The notes: generated by a model from the letters alone, not told the origin. A stretch of DNA of 64,000 nt from Trichostrongylus colubriformis (GCA_963978905.1 OZ022260.1:36349326-36413325); one strand, 5' to 3'; shown: positions 23,952-34,314, counted from the stretch's first letter. Numbers and translations: made by a program.

Positions 23952-24027
23952 CCGACACCAGGATTTGATCCCCGCATCATGAGAGTGGGGTGTGCGTCAC
24001 CTGTCACTACACCATCTCCACCCATGA
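23952..24027 (-). repeat. tRNA-like sequence (A and B boxes)
   Basis: On the minus strand GGTGGAGATGGTGTAGTGAC is followed about 35 nt later by GGGGATCAAATCCTGGTGTC, resembling polymerase III A and B boxes. Acceptor pairing is not convincing. The TGGTGTCGGCAA downstream resembles the tRNA-like repeats at 29.2 and 58.0 kb, so I read it as a degenerate member of a tRNA-derived repeat. Confidence 0.4.
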
Positions 24028-24924
24028 TGCTTTAAAAATAAAAAAATAAAAGTAATGAATCGAATTTAAAGAACTTGAATGAATGGGTTCGTGGACGGAA
24101 TTTCAAATTTTGCGTATATGATAACTCAATAGGGACGGTCGTCTAAAAGATATTCCTATATAATAAGTTTGACAAAGCAGAACGAATACATCAAAGTCAG
24201 AGTTTTCCGGAGCCATGAAACGAACATGAAACGTCAGTTGCGATGGCAGTAATAGGGCGTTGTGGCGTCAGACAGCAGCAGCAAATCACACCGACACACA
24301 CACAACAGATGGCTAGCTATGCAGTAATACTCTGCTTTAAGAGCTGGTGGTTGCTCATTCATCACAGCTGCATGCCAGGCAGCACAATAATGAACATCGT
24401 TTGAACATGATTTGTCGATATGCGATCAGAATTTGAAAATATTTGACAGTGATAGAGTGGCTCTTCAGTGGAAAGCCGCTGATGCTTGATCAATCGATCA
24501 ATCGTCGGCAGTAATTAAGATCGACTGCGCAAGAAATCCATCACTCGGGACCGGGATAGTCAATATTGCAACTTTCACCCAGAGACAAGCACTCTACTGC
24601 GAGAAATTCAAAGTTCATCATTCCTCTCCCACCCCCCCCCCCCTCACCCCTCTCAACCAGCCAAAAATGACCCCTCGAGCAAACTGCTTGGAAATCTTTT
24701 CGCTGGGCTCATTTTCCTATACAGGCTTACTTTAGTCAGATCTGGTCGATGGGACAGGCGATAGCAGCAAACCAACAAACATCGCCGATGAAATACATAA
24801 CACTCGTGCTGCTGCTCAGCCTTCGGCCCTCGCTTTCGTCCTCACTGTTTCACTGCTGTCCTTTCCTCCCTCTTAAAGGCTGAGCCTACGAGAGAATGTT
24901 CTCCCACGAAAGAGCTAATTATTC

Positions 24925-25110
24925 AAAAATAATGCTACACTTTCTCCTATTTGCAAAGGAAAGTCAGAAATCCATCCGCTAATTAAGGATGTCAATGACT
25001 TGCTTGAACAAGTGTCTGAGAACTCCATGCAGAGTTCCTACACTAGAGAGCAATACGGTATTATACAGTACCTCTCTACTGGACCTCCTGAAGATGTGTG
25101 CTGGTTCTGA
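24925..25110 (+). pseudogene. Plus-strand ORF, LIKDVNDLLEQVSENS
   Basis: An open frame (ATLSPICKGKSEIHPLIKDV, then NDLLEQVSENSMQSSYTREQ and YGIIQYLSTGPPEDVCWF) ends in TGA. Composition and codon use look coding, and a second overlapping frame continues with SDARDCGADIGEALNKHFRK to 25,222. Two adjacent open frames suggest a frameshifted copy of a longer protein, possibly transposon-derived. The family is not recognised. Confidence 0.3.
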
Positions 25111-26135
25111 ATTTCGCATATCATCCAAAACTTCAGATGCTCGTGATTGTGGTGCAGATATTGGAGAAGCCTTAAATAAACATTTCAGAAAAAATCAGGC
25201 AATTGAAGCTATGAAAAAGTAAAAAACAGATCGAAAAATTGAAATTATTCCTATATAACTTTAATCAGAAAAATTGTTTCAGTGACCAAATCGCAAGCCA
25301 GTGTCCTTCGTGCCAGAGAGACAACAACTCTCAGTAGAGATTTATCGAGGGTGCACTGCTGTGCACTTATCTCTATAGAACATCAACTTGAGTAGGAAAT
25401 CATTCACCATCGCCGATGGCATACACATCCGGGTGTATTCCACAGTCACCCGCCAATTCTTACCCTAGTCACTAGGGAACGGAAAAATCATTTAGATGAA
25501 TGGACTCGAATCATATTTGACCCTATTCCGAGGTGGATTTAAGGCTAATAATAAACTCCTTTCCATGCAAATTTATCCTTTTCAAACTTTCATATATGTA
25601 CGGCTCTTCGGAGGTTGTGTACAGCACGTTTGTACTAGTTCGTGTGACACATTTCACGCAATTTTACAAAAATATCGACAACAGAGCATCTGAAGGCAAC
25701 TATTTGACCACACCGAATGACAGCTGTCGCAGCTGTCATAAACAGAGTACGTCTGCACTACATGCACTCAGTGTCATATAGATGGATTGAAATTCTAGAC
25801 CAGGTCCGCCTCAGAATTTCCAATTCAGTGCTTATGATTTTGGTCGACTAGCAGACAAGGGTAGTGATTGAAATGTTCACTTTCGATGAGCTTTAGAGTT
25901 TTTCGAAATATCTACCAAAATAAGACACCTATTGCGCTTGATTATGACCGCGGTAGCCCATGAACTTGATTTCTATGCAGGATCATAGAAGCTTTGGGTC
26001 ACTGTATCTAGAAGGTTGAAGATGCCCTTTCATCCTTGGTTTCAACACTTTTGTAAGGAGTTGTAAGATTGCTCTCTAGTCCTCTTGACTAACTACAGTG
26101 GTTGTTTGATTTCTGTTAACGTTCTGTCACATCTA

Positions 26136-26366
26136 TGCACGCACGAATAAATAAACAAATAAATAAATAAATAAATAGTGTTACCATATAGGTTGTGACC
26201 TGGTGACGATTTCTAAAAGTAACCCAAACTCAAACATATGTGCCCAGACGGGATCCTAACCCCATCAAGTGTGCCAAATTTGTGTGATCAAACCAGTCAG
26301 TTCATTGCAAATATTAAAAAATAAATAATAAATAATAAATAAATAACAATAAATAAATAATAAATC
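26136..26366. repeat. AAAT-type microsatellites
   Basis: ATAAATAAACAAATAAATAA-type runs occur at about 26,145-26,178 and again (AAATAATAAATAATAAATAA) at 26,320-26,366. They are simple AT repeats in the intron. Confidence 0.85.
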
Positions 26367-26889
26367 TGTATGGCAGGAGACGTCAAAATTCGATAAAAAA
26401 ATCTAATAATAACACAGATACGATTAACTGAAAGGGTAGGTTTTTACAAAGGCGCACATGCATCCAAACGCTACTGCAATCTAACGAGAAGTGGAACGCA
26501 CGGCGCGTTTCCAAGCGTATTAACTGACACTATAAGAATGATCAATCCTTCGAGTGACAAGGAAAAATCGCACAATGGACAAGGCATGGATAAACCACAT
26601 AAGTTTCAAGGAACTCGTAGGGCGTTTCGAGAAAACTTCGCGAAAATCACCCAGCAACCTTATATTTAGAATCGGATGATTGTTGGAAGAATTACGTAGG
26701 GTATAATAGCCTTAATTGTTGGTAAAGTAATCGTGTGTCTTCATAGTTCTCAGGAAAGTAATGTGCATGGCGCATTCCAAAATAAGATAACCCCCTATAC
26801 TCTTCCCACAGCCCTTTTTTGTAAATGGTAACGGATACAGAATTTTCTTGGTAAAGCGAACTCTCTCGAAAATAACTGCCATAACTCAC

Positions 26890-27025
26890 CTCCGGAGCTC
26901 GACGAGCAGCGTGACGATATGCACTCTCACTTTCAACACTTGTACTTCTTGACATCCCATTCTCTACAGGAGGTGGAGGAGGCCTTCGAATGATTCATTA
27001 TGTTTTCTAGTGCATAATCTACCGA
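26890..27025 (-). CDS. Exon 23, polyproline exon with apparent one-base frameshift
   Basis: The acceptor AAAATTGCAG in phase 0 follows exon 22. It reads SVDYALENIMNHS. The best coding frame then shifts by one base within CATTCGAAGGCC and continues RPPPPPVENGMSRSTSVESE and SAYRHAARRAPE to a strong GAG|GTGAGT donor, in phase with exon 24. Unshifted, the frame reaches TGA at 26,933-26,935 before the donor. The length is 136 bp, which is 45 codons plus one base, exactly as expected if one extra base is present. This could be an assembly indel, a true inactivating mutation, or a cryptic acceptor at CGAAG. Confidence 0.75.
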
Positions 27026-27481
27026 CTGCAATTTTATATTAAAATAATGTCATGTGAATCAACTCACAATACTTTCTTAGCACGTTTGATCTTCATTCGT
27101 ACTCGACTGATGTTCACACCAGGCATAGGTCTGTCGACAGTTACCTGAGTTCATATGAGATGACACGGACAAATAATACCATTGCAGATGCCTAATAAAA
27201 TGCACACTGGGTTGCCAAAGTCCAAATCGCCCAACAAACATCGCCAATGACATAAGCACAAATTACGTTTCGCGCCTTCTTCTCGCTTAATCCCCTATAT
27301 GCTTCAACGACAGGTTCTCTACAATACTGAGAGTATATAATCAATCGAATACAAGATTTCCGAGGTTCTGGGCGTGAAAAACATCAGAGAAACTTCCAAA
27401 CTGTGGTCTTCCTTTATTGCCGTTCTCCCTCCCTCTAACTGTGTCTTCGATGGCGCGCTCTTGCTGCTTCAGCGTAAAGTA

Positions 27482-28329
27482 TCAGGTTGGAACACAATTT
27501 CTGTTACACTTTTTATTTTTCTTGTGGAAAACTGGAAGCTTCTGGAATATCTGGTAGTGGGGGATATATGAAGCGACTGAAAAGGACTACTGATTAACAC
27601 ATTCGTATTCTCTATGGCTTCAACTAGCAGTGAATTTACGACAATTCCAAGAGAGGTACGAAATTCACGAACACCGCCCCGGTTCCTCAGCATGCAAGGC
27701 CACTAACCGAATAACCAGTCGATGGGCCCAGGTACTGTCTCTCATATGGCGGGAACCCGATGGCTCGATCGACTCAAATTGAAACAGAAAAAAATTTCAA
27801 AAAATTGCAAAGAGCAGAAAAAAATCGCAAAATTTTTTTTTTTCAAAAATAGGGCGAAAAATTGCCATTCAACACGACAGTCACTGCCGATCTCTACTGC
27901 ACGTAACTGGACACCGTAGCTGCGAAACTTACCGAAAAAATGGACCGAGTCTTCTTCCTCCACGACAAGGCTCGCCCACATGTGGCAAAGTTGGCGGGTC
28001 AAAGGATCAGGACCTTGGTTGGATGAAGCTCCCCCACCCACCGTAATCTCCGAACGTGGCCCCAACTGACTACCACCTACTCCGATCTCTGACCCACTTC
28101 CTTGACTGACGGCAGCTCGAAGATGACCATGATTTCAAATGGACCTCCAGACTTTCTTCGACCGAAAATCCCCAGACTTCTACAAGCAAAGCATCTATCA
28201 TCTCCCCATTCGCTGGCAACATATTGTTTATAATGGTACATAATTTGTTGACTGAAGTTAGACAAAAATTAAGAAAAATAAATTTGAAATTTTTCGTCAT
28301 TGTGTAACAGAAATTATGTTCCAACCTAA
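27482..28329. mobile_element. mariner element with decayed transposase, 848 bp
   Basis: TA flanks both ends. The ends TCAGGTTGGAACACAATTTC and the mirror AATTATGTTCCAACCTAA are inverted repeats of about 30 bp, extending to TGTTACAC/GTGTAACA. It lies in the intron between exons 22 and 23, with a plus-strand transposase 3' half (antisense to the host gene). The 5' half is deleted or unrecognisable and includes an AAAAATT-rich stretch. Confidence 0.9.
27940..28243 (+). pseudogene. mariner transposase, C-terminal half
   Basis: The frame reads DRVFFLHDKARPHVAKLAGQ, the mariner HDNARPH block with the second catalytic Asp, then GWMKLPHPP, a stop where the family has Tyr, and SPNVAPTDYHLLRSL, the SPDLAP-DYHLF block with the third catalytic Asp. 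Further on, frame changes lead to KSPDFYKQSIYHLPIRWQHI and YNGT with a stop, the usual mariner C-terminus. Stop and frameshifts make it inactive. Confidence 0.9.
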
Positions 28330-28388
28330 TACAAATGCGGCAACTGGACCCGTGATGAAATATCCCAAATCATTTGAACAAAAGGTAC

Positions 28389-28491
28389 CTGAGCTCCAAA
28401 GTGTGCTGCTTTCCTATTCAGCTCTTTGGTACAGAACACCTGTTTCATGGAAATTGTCTTGCATGAAAGCGATGCCGATGACGAGGACTTT
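28389..28491 (-). CDS. Exon 22, Ser-rich exon
   Basis: The acceptor is AAAAATTTCAG. The first A joins AA from exon 21 (Lys). It encodes KSSSSASLSCKTISMKQVFC then TKELNRKAAHFGAQ, ending at CAG|GTACCT in phase 0. A second frame is also open over the first part, but only this one continues across both neighbouring junctions. Confidence 0.75.
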
Positions 28492-28602
28492 CTGAAATTT
28501 TTTCTCCTCACAAAGCGACAGTAATTAATGATCCGCGACTACAATATCCATTCCATACAGTAATCCACTTTTCTAAACATAAGAAGACTCAAAAGTACGT
28601 AC

Positions 28603-28725
28603 TTCTCTTGTCTGATTGTCTTTTGTGTATCGAGTTGCAGCGATTTTTTGAAGAGTGAATGACTGACGGATTTTGTCACCAGTGGCTTCCTCTCTCGAAT
28701 CTTCTGCGGATGTGTGCAGGCCGCA
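28603..28725 (-). CDS. Exon 21, basic Lys/Ser exon
   Basis: The acceptor is CGATTCAG, with one base completing TT from exon 20 (Phe). It encodes AACTHPQKIRERKPLVTKSV then SHSLFKKSLQLDTQKTIRQE and leaves AA at the GAA|GTACGT donor. An alternative frame (DKIRQSFTLQKIAATRYTKD) is also open and looks coding, but it cannot join exon 19 without an extra exon. I chose the frame on phase. Confidence 0.7.
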
Positions 28726-28803
28726 CTGAATCGCCATCGATTATTCGAGTGGATCTGGCAGTCTAAGATATAGTAAAAAAAAAAGCATGCAATTATTCCT
28801 TAC

Positions 28804-28874
28804 AAAGATGGCTGCAACAATGTCACTATCACTCCTTCGACTCGTGACGACTGCGAACGAAGAATAGCTGATAT
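28804..28874 (-). CDS. Exon 20
   Basis: The acceptor TTCCTTTCAG in phase 0 directly follows exon 19. It encodes ISAILRSQSSRVEGVIVTLL then QPS and leaves TT at TTT|GTAAGG. An alternative frame (SYSSFAVVTSRRSDSDIVAA) is open, so the frame choice rests on splice phase. Confidence 0.65.
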
Positions 28875-28999
28875 CTGAAAGGAAAAATATCTGAACTCTG
28901 CAGAAAGGCATTACCTGAACTTTGAAAAATAGTGAAAAAAGAAAAAATCGCCAATAGTGACGGCCTTCTTTCTGATGCGCCGTGCATTCGACCTTTAAA

Positions 29000-29340
29000 A
29001 ACATAATCACATATTTTTGATTTTTGATAACTGCTGCAGCGATAAACAGCAGTTACCAAAAACCAAAAATATCAAAATCAGTACTAAAGCTTTCAGCTTC
29101 ACGGTTCGTTGCCGATATTGGGTAACCGGCTCAACACGTTATACGTGTGAGTGCTGATAAGCTATGGTAAATATACCATTCAGAAGCTCAGTTAAGGTGA
29201 AAGGGGTGTCGGCACCCCTTTCACCTTAACTCAGCTTCTGAATGGTATATTTTGTGATGGATCAGCACATAAGCCCGCAAAGCATGGAGTGCGGGTTCGA
29301 GCTCATCCGACACCGAAAATTTTGCCCTTAACTCAGCATG
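29000..29340. repeat. tRNA-derived repeat with perfect hairpin, copy 1
   Basis: Shares TTTCAGCTTCACGGTTCG, AACCGGCTCAACA, GTTATACGTGTGAGTGCTGA and AAGCTATGGTAAATATACCA with the copy at 57.8 kb. Between 29,167 and 29,255 a hairpin is formed by TATACCATTCAGAAGCTCAG... and its mirror around GGTGTCGGCACC. It ends with the tRNA-like 3' segment GAGTGCGGGTTCGAGCTCAT and CCGACACCG (B box plus acceptor-like end). Confidence 0.7.
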
Positions 29341-29459
29341 CTTGCAGTAACATAATCACCTACATATTTTCGTTGTCACTTGTGCAGCCCACATTACCTC
29401 TAAACGCACCTGGAGGGGCGAAAAAGTAAGTGAAGTAAAAAATTGTGAATACATTTCCC

Positions 29460-29640
29460 TGAGAGCAGGTGAGTGTGGCGAAACTCGCATTGAAAGAGCG
29501 CGGCTCGGATCTTATCACGATCCACAGCATGTCGTTCTGCAGTTCTTCAGCCAGGCGAGTTGCCGGCGATGGCGGCACAACTTCCGCGGCCGGCTGATTT
29601 AGCTCCTGCGCCCTTCTGCAATCTCGCCCAGCTATAGGTA
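29460..29640. repeat. Dispersed repeat fragment (GCGCGGCT family)
   Basis: GTGGCGAAACTCGCATTGAA followed by AGAGCGCGGCTCGGATCTTA matches the 49.7-kb copy and the inverted 16.5-kb copy. The minus-strand ORF here looks coding but is explained by the repeat. Confidence 0.55.
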
Positions 29641-30235
29641 TAGCTATAGCGGAGAATACTCCCTTTAAGACTACTTTCATAAAGCACGACTTTATGAAGT
29701 TTCACAGTTAGCGATGCAAAATGGACTACAAAATAATCGTATCTTCCAGTAACTTTCACATCTGAATCGCAGATCAACTTCTAACGCTGCATATGTAAAG
29801 CGTAACAATCATTCGCATAACATTATAACGCTTCCCTCTCGACCATGTTGTAACCCATAACCCATGGGAGAGATGGCGGCAAGTTCTGCAAAACTGCGAT
29901 CCCACTCTTTGTTTACTTCGTTGAACGGCTCGAAAGTCATCTAAATTCCATTGTGGGAAGAGCCAGAAAATCAATTGTATTTATGGTGCAAAAATGCTCA
30001 GATAGCTTAAGCTATGAGAAACCAGTCCGAAGAGGATACGCAAATTCAATCACCAGCTGTTCATTGTACAAGTTAAGTACATTTTCAAATATTGTGATTC
30101 AAAATGGAAGTCAAATGTGAGGCGTTTTGGGAGAATTTTGAACGACAAGTGATTCACGCTTCACGCCAGTTATGGAAAAAACAGAGTAGTGAGGTAATAC
30201 CCTAAAATTTTGAAAAAAAGAATAATGAACCCTAC

Positions 30236-30514
30236 CTGAACTTTCTCCTCCTTCGGTACTGCTGGTTTCGACATCGCTTTCAATCCTTTTAGTTCGACAT
30301 CTTTCTTCTGTTGAACTTCCGGGACTGCAGATTTTTCTGCATTCTTCTCCTTCGACTCCACCTTCGAGATTTTCTCATTCTTTTCGAGGAGAGCGGGAGT
30401 TTTCTTCTCGATTTTTACCACCGGTGCCTCCAACTTCTTGACCACCTCGTTGGTCTCCTGAACGACTTTCTTCGGTTTCTCTTCAACCTTGTCGTCTTTT
30501 GTTATTCCAGAAAA
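30236..30514 (-). CDS. Exon 19, Lys/Glu-rich (PEVK-like) exon
   Basis: The acceptor ATATTTTTCAG, phase 0. It encodes 93 residues with KKVVQETNEVVKKLEAPVVK, EKKTPALLEKNEKISKVESK and VPEVQQKKDVELKGLKAMSK, ending at CAG|GTAGGG in phase 0. The regular alternation of K, E, V and P recalls elastic or extended linker regions such as titin PEVK, a compositional analogy only. It is the largest strongly coding minus-strand exon apart from exon 13. Confidence 0.92.
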
Positions 30515-30626
30515 CTGAAAAATATATTTTGATGTGTCGTAAATGGAAAAACCCAATAAATGAGATCTTGTACCTTAAACAGGCGAAGTATCTCGGAACA
30601 AAAAATTAGCGTCTCAAAAACCCCAC

Positions 30627-30864
30627 CAATTTCTTAAGCATCGAAGTACCAGTCTTCTTCTTTGGTGATTGCTTTTCTTGAGGGATTTCTGGTGTTACCT
30701 TGTTGACCTCCTTCTTTTCTTCATCCTTGATTGGTACCGCCGTGACGGGCTTCTTCGGTTCTGGTTTCTTCCCAATTGGTGTCTTTGGTGGTTTTATACG
30801 TTTTGTGACAGTTTCACGTGATCGAACCTTCCACACTTCAGCTACCGCTGCATTATGTGGCTCC
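30627..30864 (-). CDS. Exon 18, Lys/Pro-rich exon
   Basis: The acceptor is TTGTTCCAG, with one base completing AG from exon 17 (Arg). It encodes REPHNAAVAEVWKVRSRETV, RIKPPKTPIGKKPEPKKPVT and KKEVNKVTPEIPQEKQSPKK. The chosen donor is TTG|GTGGGG (weak), which keeps phase 0 into exon 19. An alternative AAG|GTAACA donor earlier in the exon (about 30,69x) also keeps phase. Reading through reaches TAA at about 30,606, a possible alternative C-terminus. Confidence 0.85.
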
Positions 30865-30929
30865 CTGGAACAACTTTATCTCCCTCGTGGCATTTTCGCA
30901 CCCACCAACCTCCTCCCGTGGAATTTTAC

Positions 30930-31018
30930 CTGACAAGCCGCTTATTCTTACTGATGAATTCGTCAGCGCCTGCAACTTTCCAGAGACCAGGTACTGGAGC
31001 GATTCGTTTCACTTTGGG
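30930..31018 (-). CDS. Exon 17, GLWKVAGADEFISK segment
   Basis: The acceptor is TGGTTTTCAG, phase 0. It encodes PKVKRIAPVPGLWKVAGADE then FISKNKRLV and leaves AG at AG|GTAAAA. The PVPGLWKVAGADEFI part looks like a conserved ordered motif between disordered regions and is a good probe for orthologue searches. Confidence 0.88.
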
Positions 31019-31345
31019 CTGAAAACCATCAACATCATTTGAAGCAACACTCGGATTTTTTTCCATTCTCGTGCTGGTACATATGACACTGTGCAAGTAG
31101 TGTTGCACTTGTGCGTGCGGTCGTGATGCGGCTATAGTCCAATCGATCGATATCAACCAACTTCTCACTCTTTCTGCTCCTTCCCCTACTTTACCGTAAT
31201 TTCACACAGTACTCACGCTCGCGTCAGTTACATGTAGAGTGCACTACAGAAAAGAAAAGCGTTAATAGCTCATTGAAAGTTTCGAAAGCTCAGAAATTAT
31301 TTCAAAAGGTCTCTTACAAGCAATGGAAAAACGGAATACGCATAC

Positions 31346-31420
31346 CTTATTAGGTTTGAAATGTACGACGGCGCTGTACTGTGATTCGTCGTCGATGATG
31401 CTTGACGCGTTCGTTTCCGA
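31346..31420 (-). CDS. Exon 16, acidic then hydrophobic segment
   Basis: The acceptor is GTCGCTTTCAG, the donor AAG|GTATGCG, phase 0 at both ends (25 codons). It encodes SETNASSIIDDESQYSAVVH then FKPNK. Together with exon 15 it forms an acidic patch. A phase 0-0 cassette can be skipped without a frameshift. Confidence 0.85.
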
Positions 31421-32348
31421 CTGAAAGCGACAATCGATTCGGCAGAATAACCAATTCAATCGATATTTTGGTCATTCGTTTTGTTGTATTTGCCAGTCGC
31501 GAAGTGACCTTATGAAGCTTCTGACGGTCTCACTCTCAGTGCATTTGTCAGTGTAATCTAGACACTGAGCTGGGTGTAGGTACCAAGGATTCGTTGCGAA
31601 ATGAAGTGGACGAGTTGTCAGCAGCGTTTTCATCCCATGTGACATTTTACGAAGGAAAACAAATTTCAAAAACAGAGTTTCATCAGCAAAACTTCATGCA
31701 AGATTACATTTGTGCTGGTACTGAAAAAGAGAATGGAAGGAATACTGAAAATTAGAGTGAGAACCAAACAGCGTGATTACATCAGTTCTGGTGGGGAACA
31801 ACTCGTCCACTAGTGGGTGGGATGTGCAGTCTTTCCAATTTCACAGGCTGTTACAAAGTATATCTATGAATCGAGAATTCTTCAAACGGGAGTAAAATCC
31901 ATTTTCTATTTTGGTTTTACTAGTTCTATCACTACTGATTAGTCTACGCGGAATAATTCTGAGAATCACCCTGATCAACCAAAATGCTACGGAACTGTGC
32001 ACACTACGGATCACTATGACTAAGTCGCTATCTATGGTAAATGGTCAGTTACAATTGGATGCTAATTAACTGTTATATGATATCACCAAATTGATACTAA
32101 CACTAGAACTATTTACAGAACTAAAAAAAACTTTAGTGATCGGTCGATGAAGTTTGCACTGTACGACCTTCCGTGAAAAAGCGGAATTACGGTGACGTGG
32201 GATAACCACGCCCTCCTGTAGCCCGTTCTATTCAACCATTCAGGCCTACACTAATACTAACAAGAGACTTAGTAAATAGTCAAGTGAGATGGAACCCAAT
32301 TTCTAAAATTTATAAACACCTATGTGTAATCATTGCAACACTACTCAC

Positions 32349-32396
32349 CTCATCACTGTCAGTAAAATCGTCTAAACTATCGCCGCTATCGTTAGA
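32349..32396 (-). CDS. Exon 15, 16-residue acidic micro-exon
   Basis: A 48-bp exon between TTCATTTCAG and GAG|GTGAGTAG, phase 0-0, encoding SNDSGDSLDDFTDSDE. Nine of 16 residues are Asp, Glu or Ser and it carries casein-kinase-2-like sites (inference). It is a symmetric cassette, so a candidate for alternative splicing. Confidence 0.85.
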
Positions 32397-32523
32397 CTGA
32401 AATGAAAGCAAATCTGTTAAATAGTGCAAAATGTGGGTGTGCATCTATAAAGGATAGACCAACAAAAAATGTGAACGGGAAAGGAACCAATAAATATCGT
32501 GCACTGTGATTCCGTTATTCGAG

Positions 32524-32676
32524 CAGCCGCTACGGTCGCCTTTATACTTTGCGGTGGTGCCAGCGCGCATGGCGTCTGGGCGTGATTGAGTTAACAGGCA
32601 GCGGGACACTGTGATACGGGCGGGGACGCAGAGACGGTGCAGCCGCCGGCGCCACAAAGTATGGAGGCGGCCTTAC
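32524..32676. repeat. GC-rich inverted-repeat element
   Basis: GGTCGCCTTTATACTTTGCG followed by GTGGTGCC is mirrored by GGCGCCACAAAGTATGGAGG followed by CGGCCTTA. The centre contains GACGCAGAGACGGTGCAGCC-type sequence. A related element lies at 60.6-61.0 kb. Confidence 0.6.
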
Positions 32677-33106
32677 TACAAAATCGGCAGTATTTACCGC
32701 TTGAGAAAACTTATGCCGATTCAGGAATCGAAGATAAGTGGACGTAAATGGTATAAATAGCTATGGATAAGAAGGATCAGAAGATATGCCCAAAATCCGA
32801 AGCTATTCCCTCCGATCGAAGCACAAAATGGTAACAGTGATCGCATCAAAGTTTGGAATCATTTTTTGATTTGAATTTTTATTTATATCTCTTCTGAAGA
32901 ATATAATTTTTTGGGTCCTCTTTCTGTCCTGAATCAGCGTAGCTTCCTCAAACGACCAACACTTTTACTACAGTGTATAAGCATCTGCTAACTATAGAAG
33001 CCACTAACTAATGATAGAAGACAGAAATGTTACCACACTGATTCCACGTTCATGAGGCTGAGCTGCATGGGCGGGACTATCTGACCACACCCACACACGT
33101 GACTGG

Positions 33107-33349
33107 TGGATGTACGGGTGACGGTTGGGACACACGAATCTAGGCCGTGACCCTGTGTCAGCCTGTGGCCTTTGCCCTGTGACATGAATAATTCAGACAA
33201 TTTGACTATACAACGGAACAGACCTGCAAGGAGGACACGATTTACATGAACAAATTATCTGAATTATTTAGGGCTTAGGTCAAAGACCACAGGCTGTTAC
33301 AGGGTCACGGCCTAGATTCATGTGTCCCAACCTACACCCGTGGATGTAC
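33107..33349. repeat. Fold-back MITE, about 240 bp
   Basis: The arms GTACGGGTGACGGTTGGGAC... and ...GTCCCAACCTACACCCGTGG pair over about 90 bp, including CTAGGCCGTGACCCTGT / ACAGGGTCACGGCCTAG and AGCCTGTGGCCTTTG / CAAAGACCACAGGCT. A loop of about 60 bp lies between them. Confidence 0.8.
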
Positions 33350-33499
33350 TAGCCTTGTTTGATTACGGCAGATACACGCAACGATAAGAGGGACGGGTGG
33401 CACCAGATAGCCTCGCCCCGAGTCCTAGCGCAGCCTCTGCCTTCATTGATACTTTTTGCAATTTTTGGTGGGTCAAGAATATTCTTTGAAAAAAAAAAC

Positions 33500-33648
33500 C
33501 TTAGGGGGCGGTGTTGGTGCTTCAACGACCGGTGCCTTGGCGTTCTTTGTTGGTGGAGGTTTCTCAGCGCTTCTTGCTTTGCTGTTTTTCAATGTTGCAT
33601 CGCTTTTCGTCGTCGACACACTCACGTCTTCAGATGAGGATGCAATGC
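33500..33648 (-). CDS. Exon 14, Ser/Lys/Pro-rich exon
   Basis: The acceptor is AATTTATAG; the first two bases complete the G from exon 13 (Gly). It encodes IASSSEDVSVSTTKSDATLK, KSDATLKNSKARSAEKPPPT and PVVEAPTPPPK, ending in phase 0 at AAG|GTTTTT. The plus strand is open over the same stretch but lacks splice signals. Confidence 0.88.
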
Positions 33649-34106
33649 CTATAAATTTGAATTTCGCATATCAAGAACCAAACCACTGATATTTCACGAT
33701 TGCTATCACAGCTTTCTGTGTATTAGTATTAGCCATTCATACAATGGTAGCATGAGTATTATACTGTTATTGTTAAATTATTCATCAGTATTACTACTTA
33801 TCACATATTACTATTAGTCATTTTACTGTATCTATAGTACAAAGGCAGTTATAGTTATATATAGTACAAAGGTCGCATTACTATTAGGTGTGTGTAAAAT
33901 AAATGGCCAAAAGGGACCACTTTTTTTCAAAACGCCATGACATCGCTCAGACACAACTTTATTTGTCGAAATAAAAACCATTTGAATCTACACAACTTTG
34001 GTAACGATCTGGTAAAGAAATATGCATCATGATAAAATTCTGGACCGCGAAAATTAATAAAGTCAACTACGGCATTTTCAACATGCATCGTATCGGCGAG
34101 CTCCTT

Positions 34107-34314
34107 CTAACGCAGGTTTGCATTGAGAACCCGAAAAAGTGGTAATCCGTCAGGGATATTTCTGAGGATTAAGGGGGTTAGGGGTGTGGGATTTTGCGTT
34201 GTTTTGCGCAAAAACTGATGTAGTTAGGCATCGAGACTCTCCCTCACCCCTCTCCCAGACCTATCCCTGACGGATTACCACTTTTTCCGGGTTCTCGATG
34301 CAAGTCTGCGTCAG
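34107..34314. repeat. Palindromic MITE nested in the mariner
   Basis: The arms CTAACGCAGGTTTGCATTGA... and ...TCGATGCAAGTCTGCGTCAG extend through CCCGAAAAAGTGGTAATCCG and TCAGGGATA with few mismatches, around a centre of about 100 bp. Confidence 0.8.

Larger units (their letters stand above)
21705..26889 (-). other. 5.2-kb intron between exons 23 and 24
   Basis: Phase 0 at both ends. Contents: a GC-rich stretch with coding-like plus-strand pieces at 23.2-23.6 kb, a tRNA-like sequence at 24.0 kb, a plus-strand ORF of unknown origin at 24.9-25.1 kb and AAAT-type microsatellites at 26.1-26.4 kb. ACATCGCCGATGACAT-like words recur near 24.78 and 25.41 kb (also 21.17 and 27.24 kb). Confidence 0.55.

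Noticed and set aside
28389..28874. Alternative reading frame through exons 20-22 (SDSDIVAAIF, DKIRQSFTLQKIAATRYTKD, KVLVIGIAFMQDNFHET)
   Set aside because: All three pieces are open and coding-like, but the frame needs one incoming base that exon 19 does not supply. It remains possible if an undetected exon exists.
29360..29680. Minus-strand frame with AEVVPPSPATRLAEELQNDM as an exon between exons 19 and 20
   Set aside because: It overlaps a dispersed repeat also found at 16.5 and 49.7 kb, and exon 19 joins exon 20 in phase without it.
30311..31042. Plus-strand ORFs of 73-77 codons
   Set aside because: Shadows of the Lys/Glu-rich minus-strand exons 17-19 (AAG/GAA codons read as CTT/TTC).
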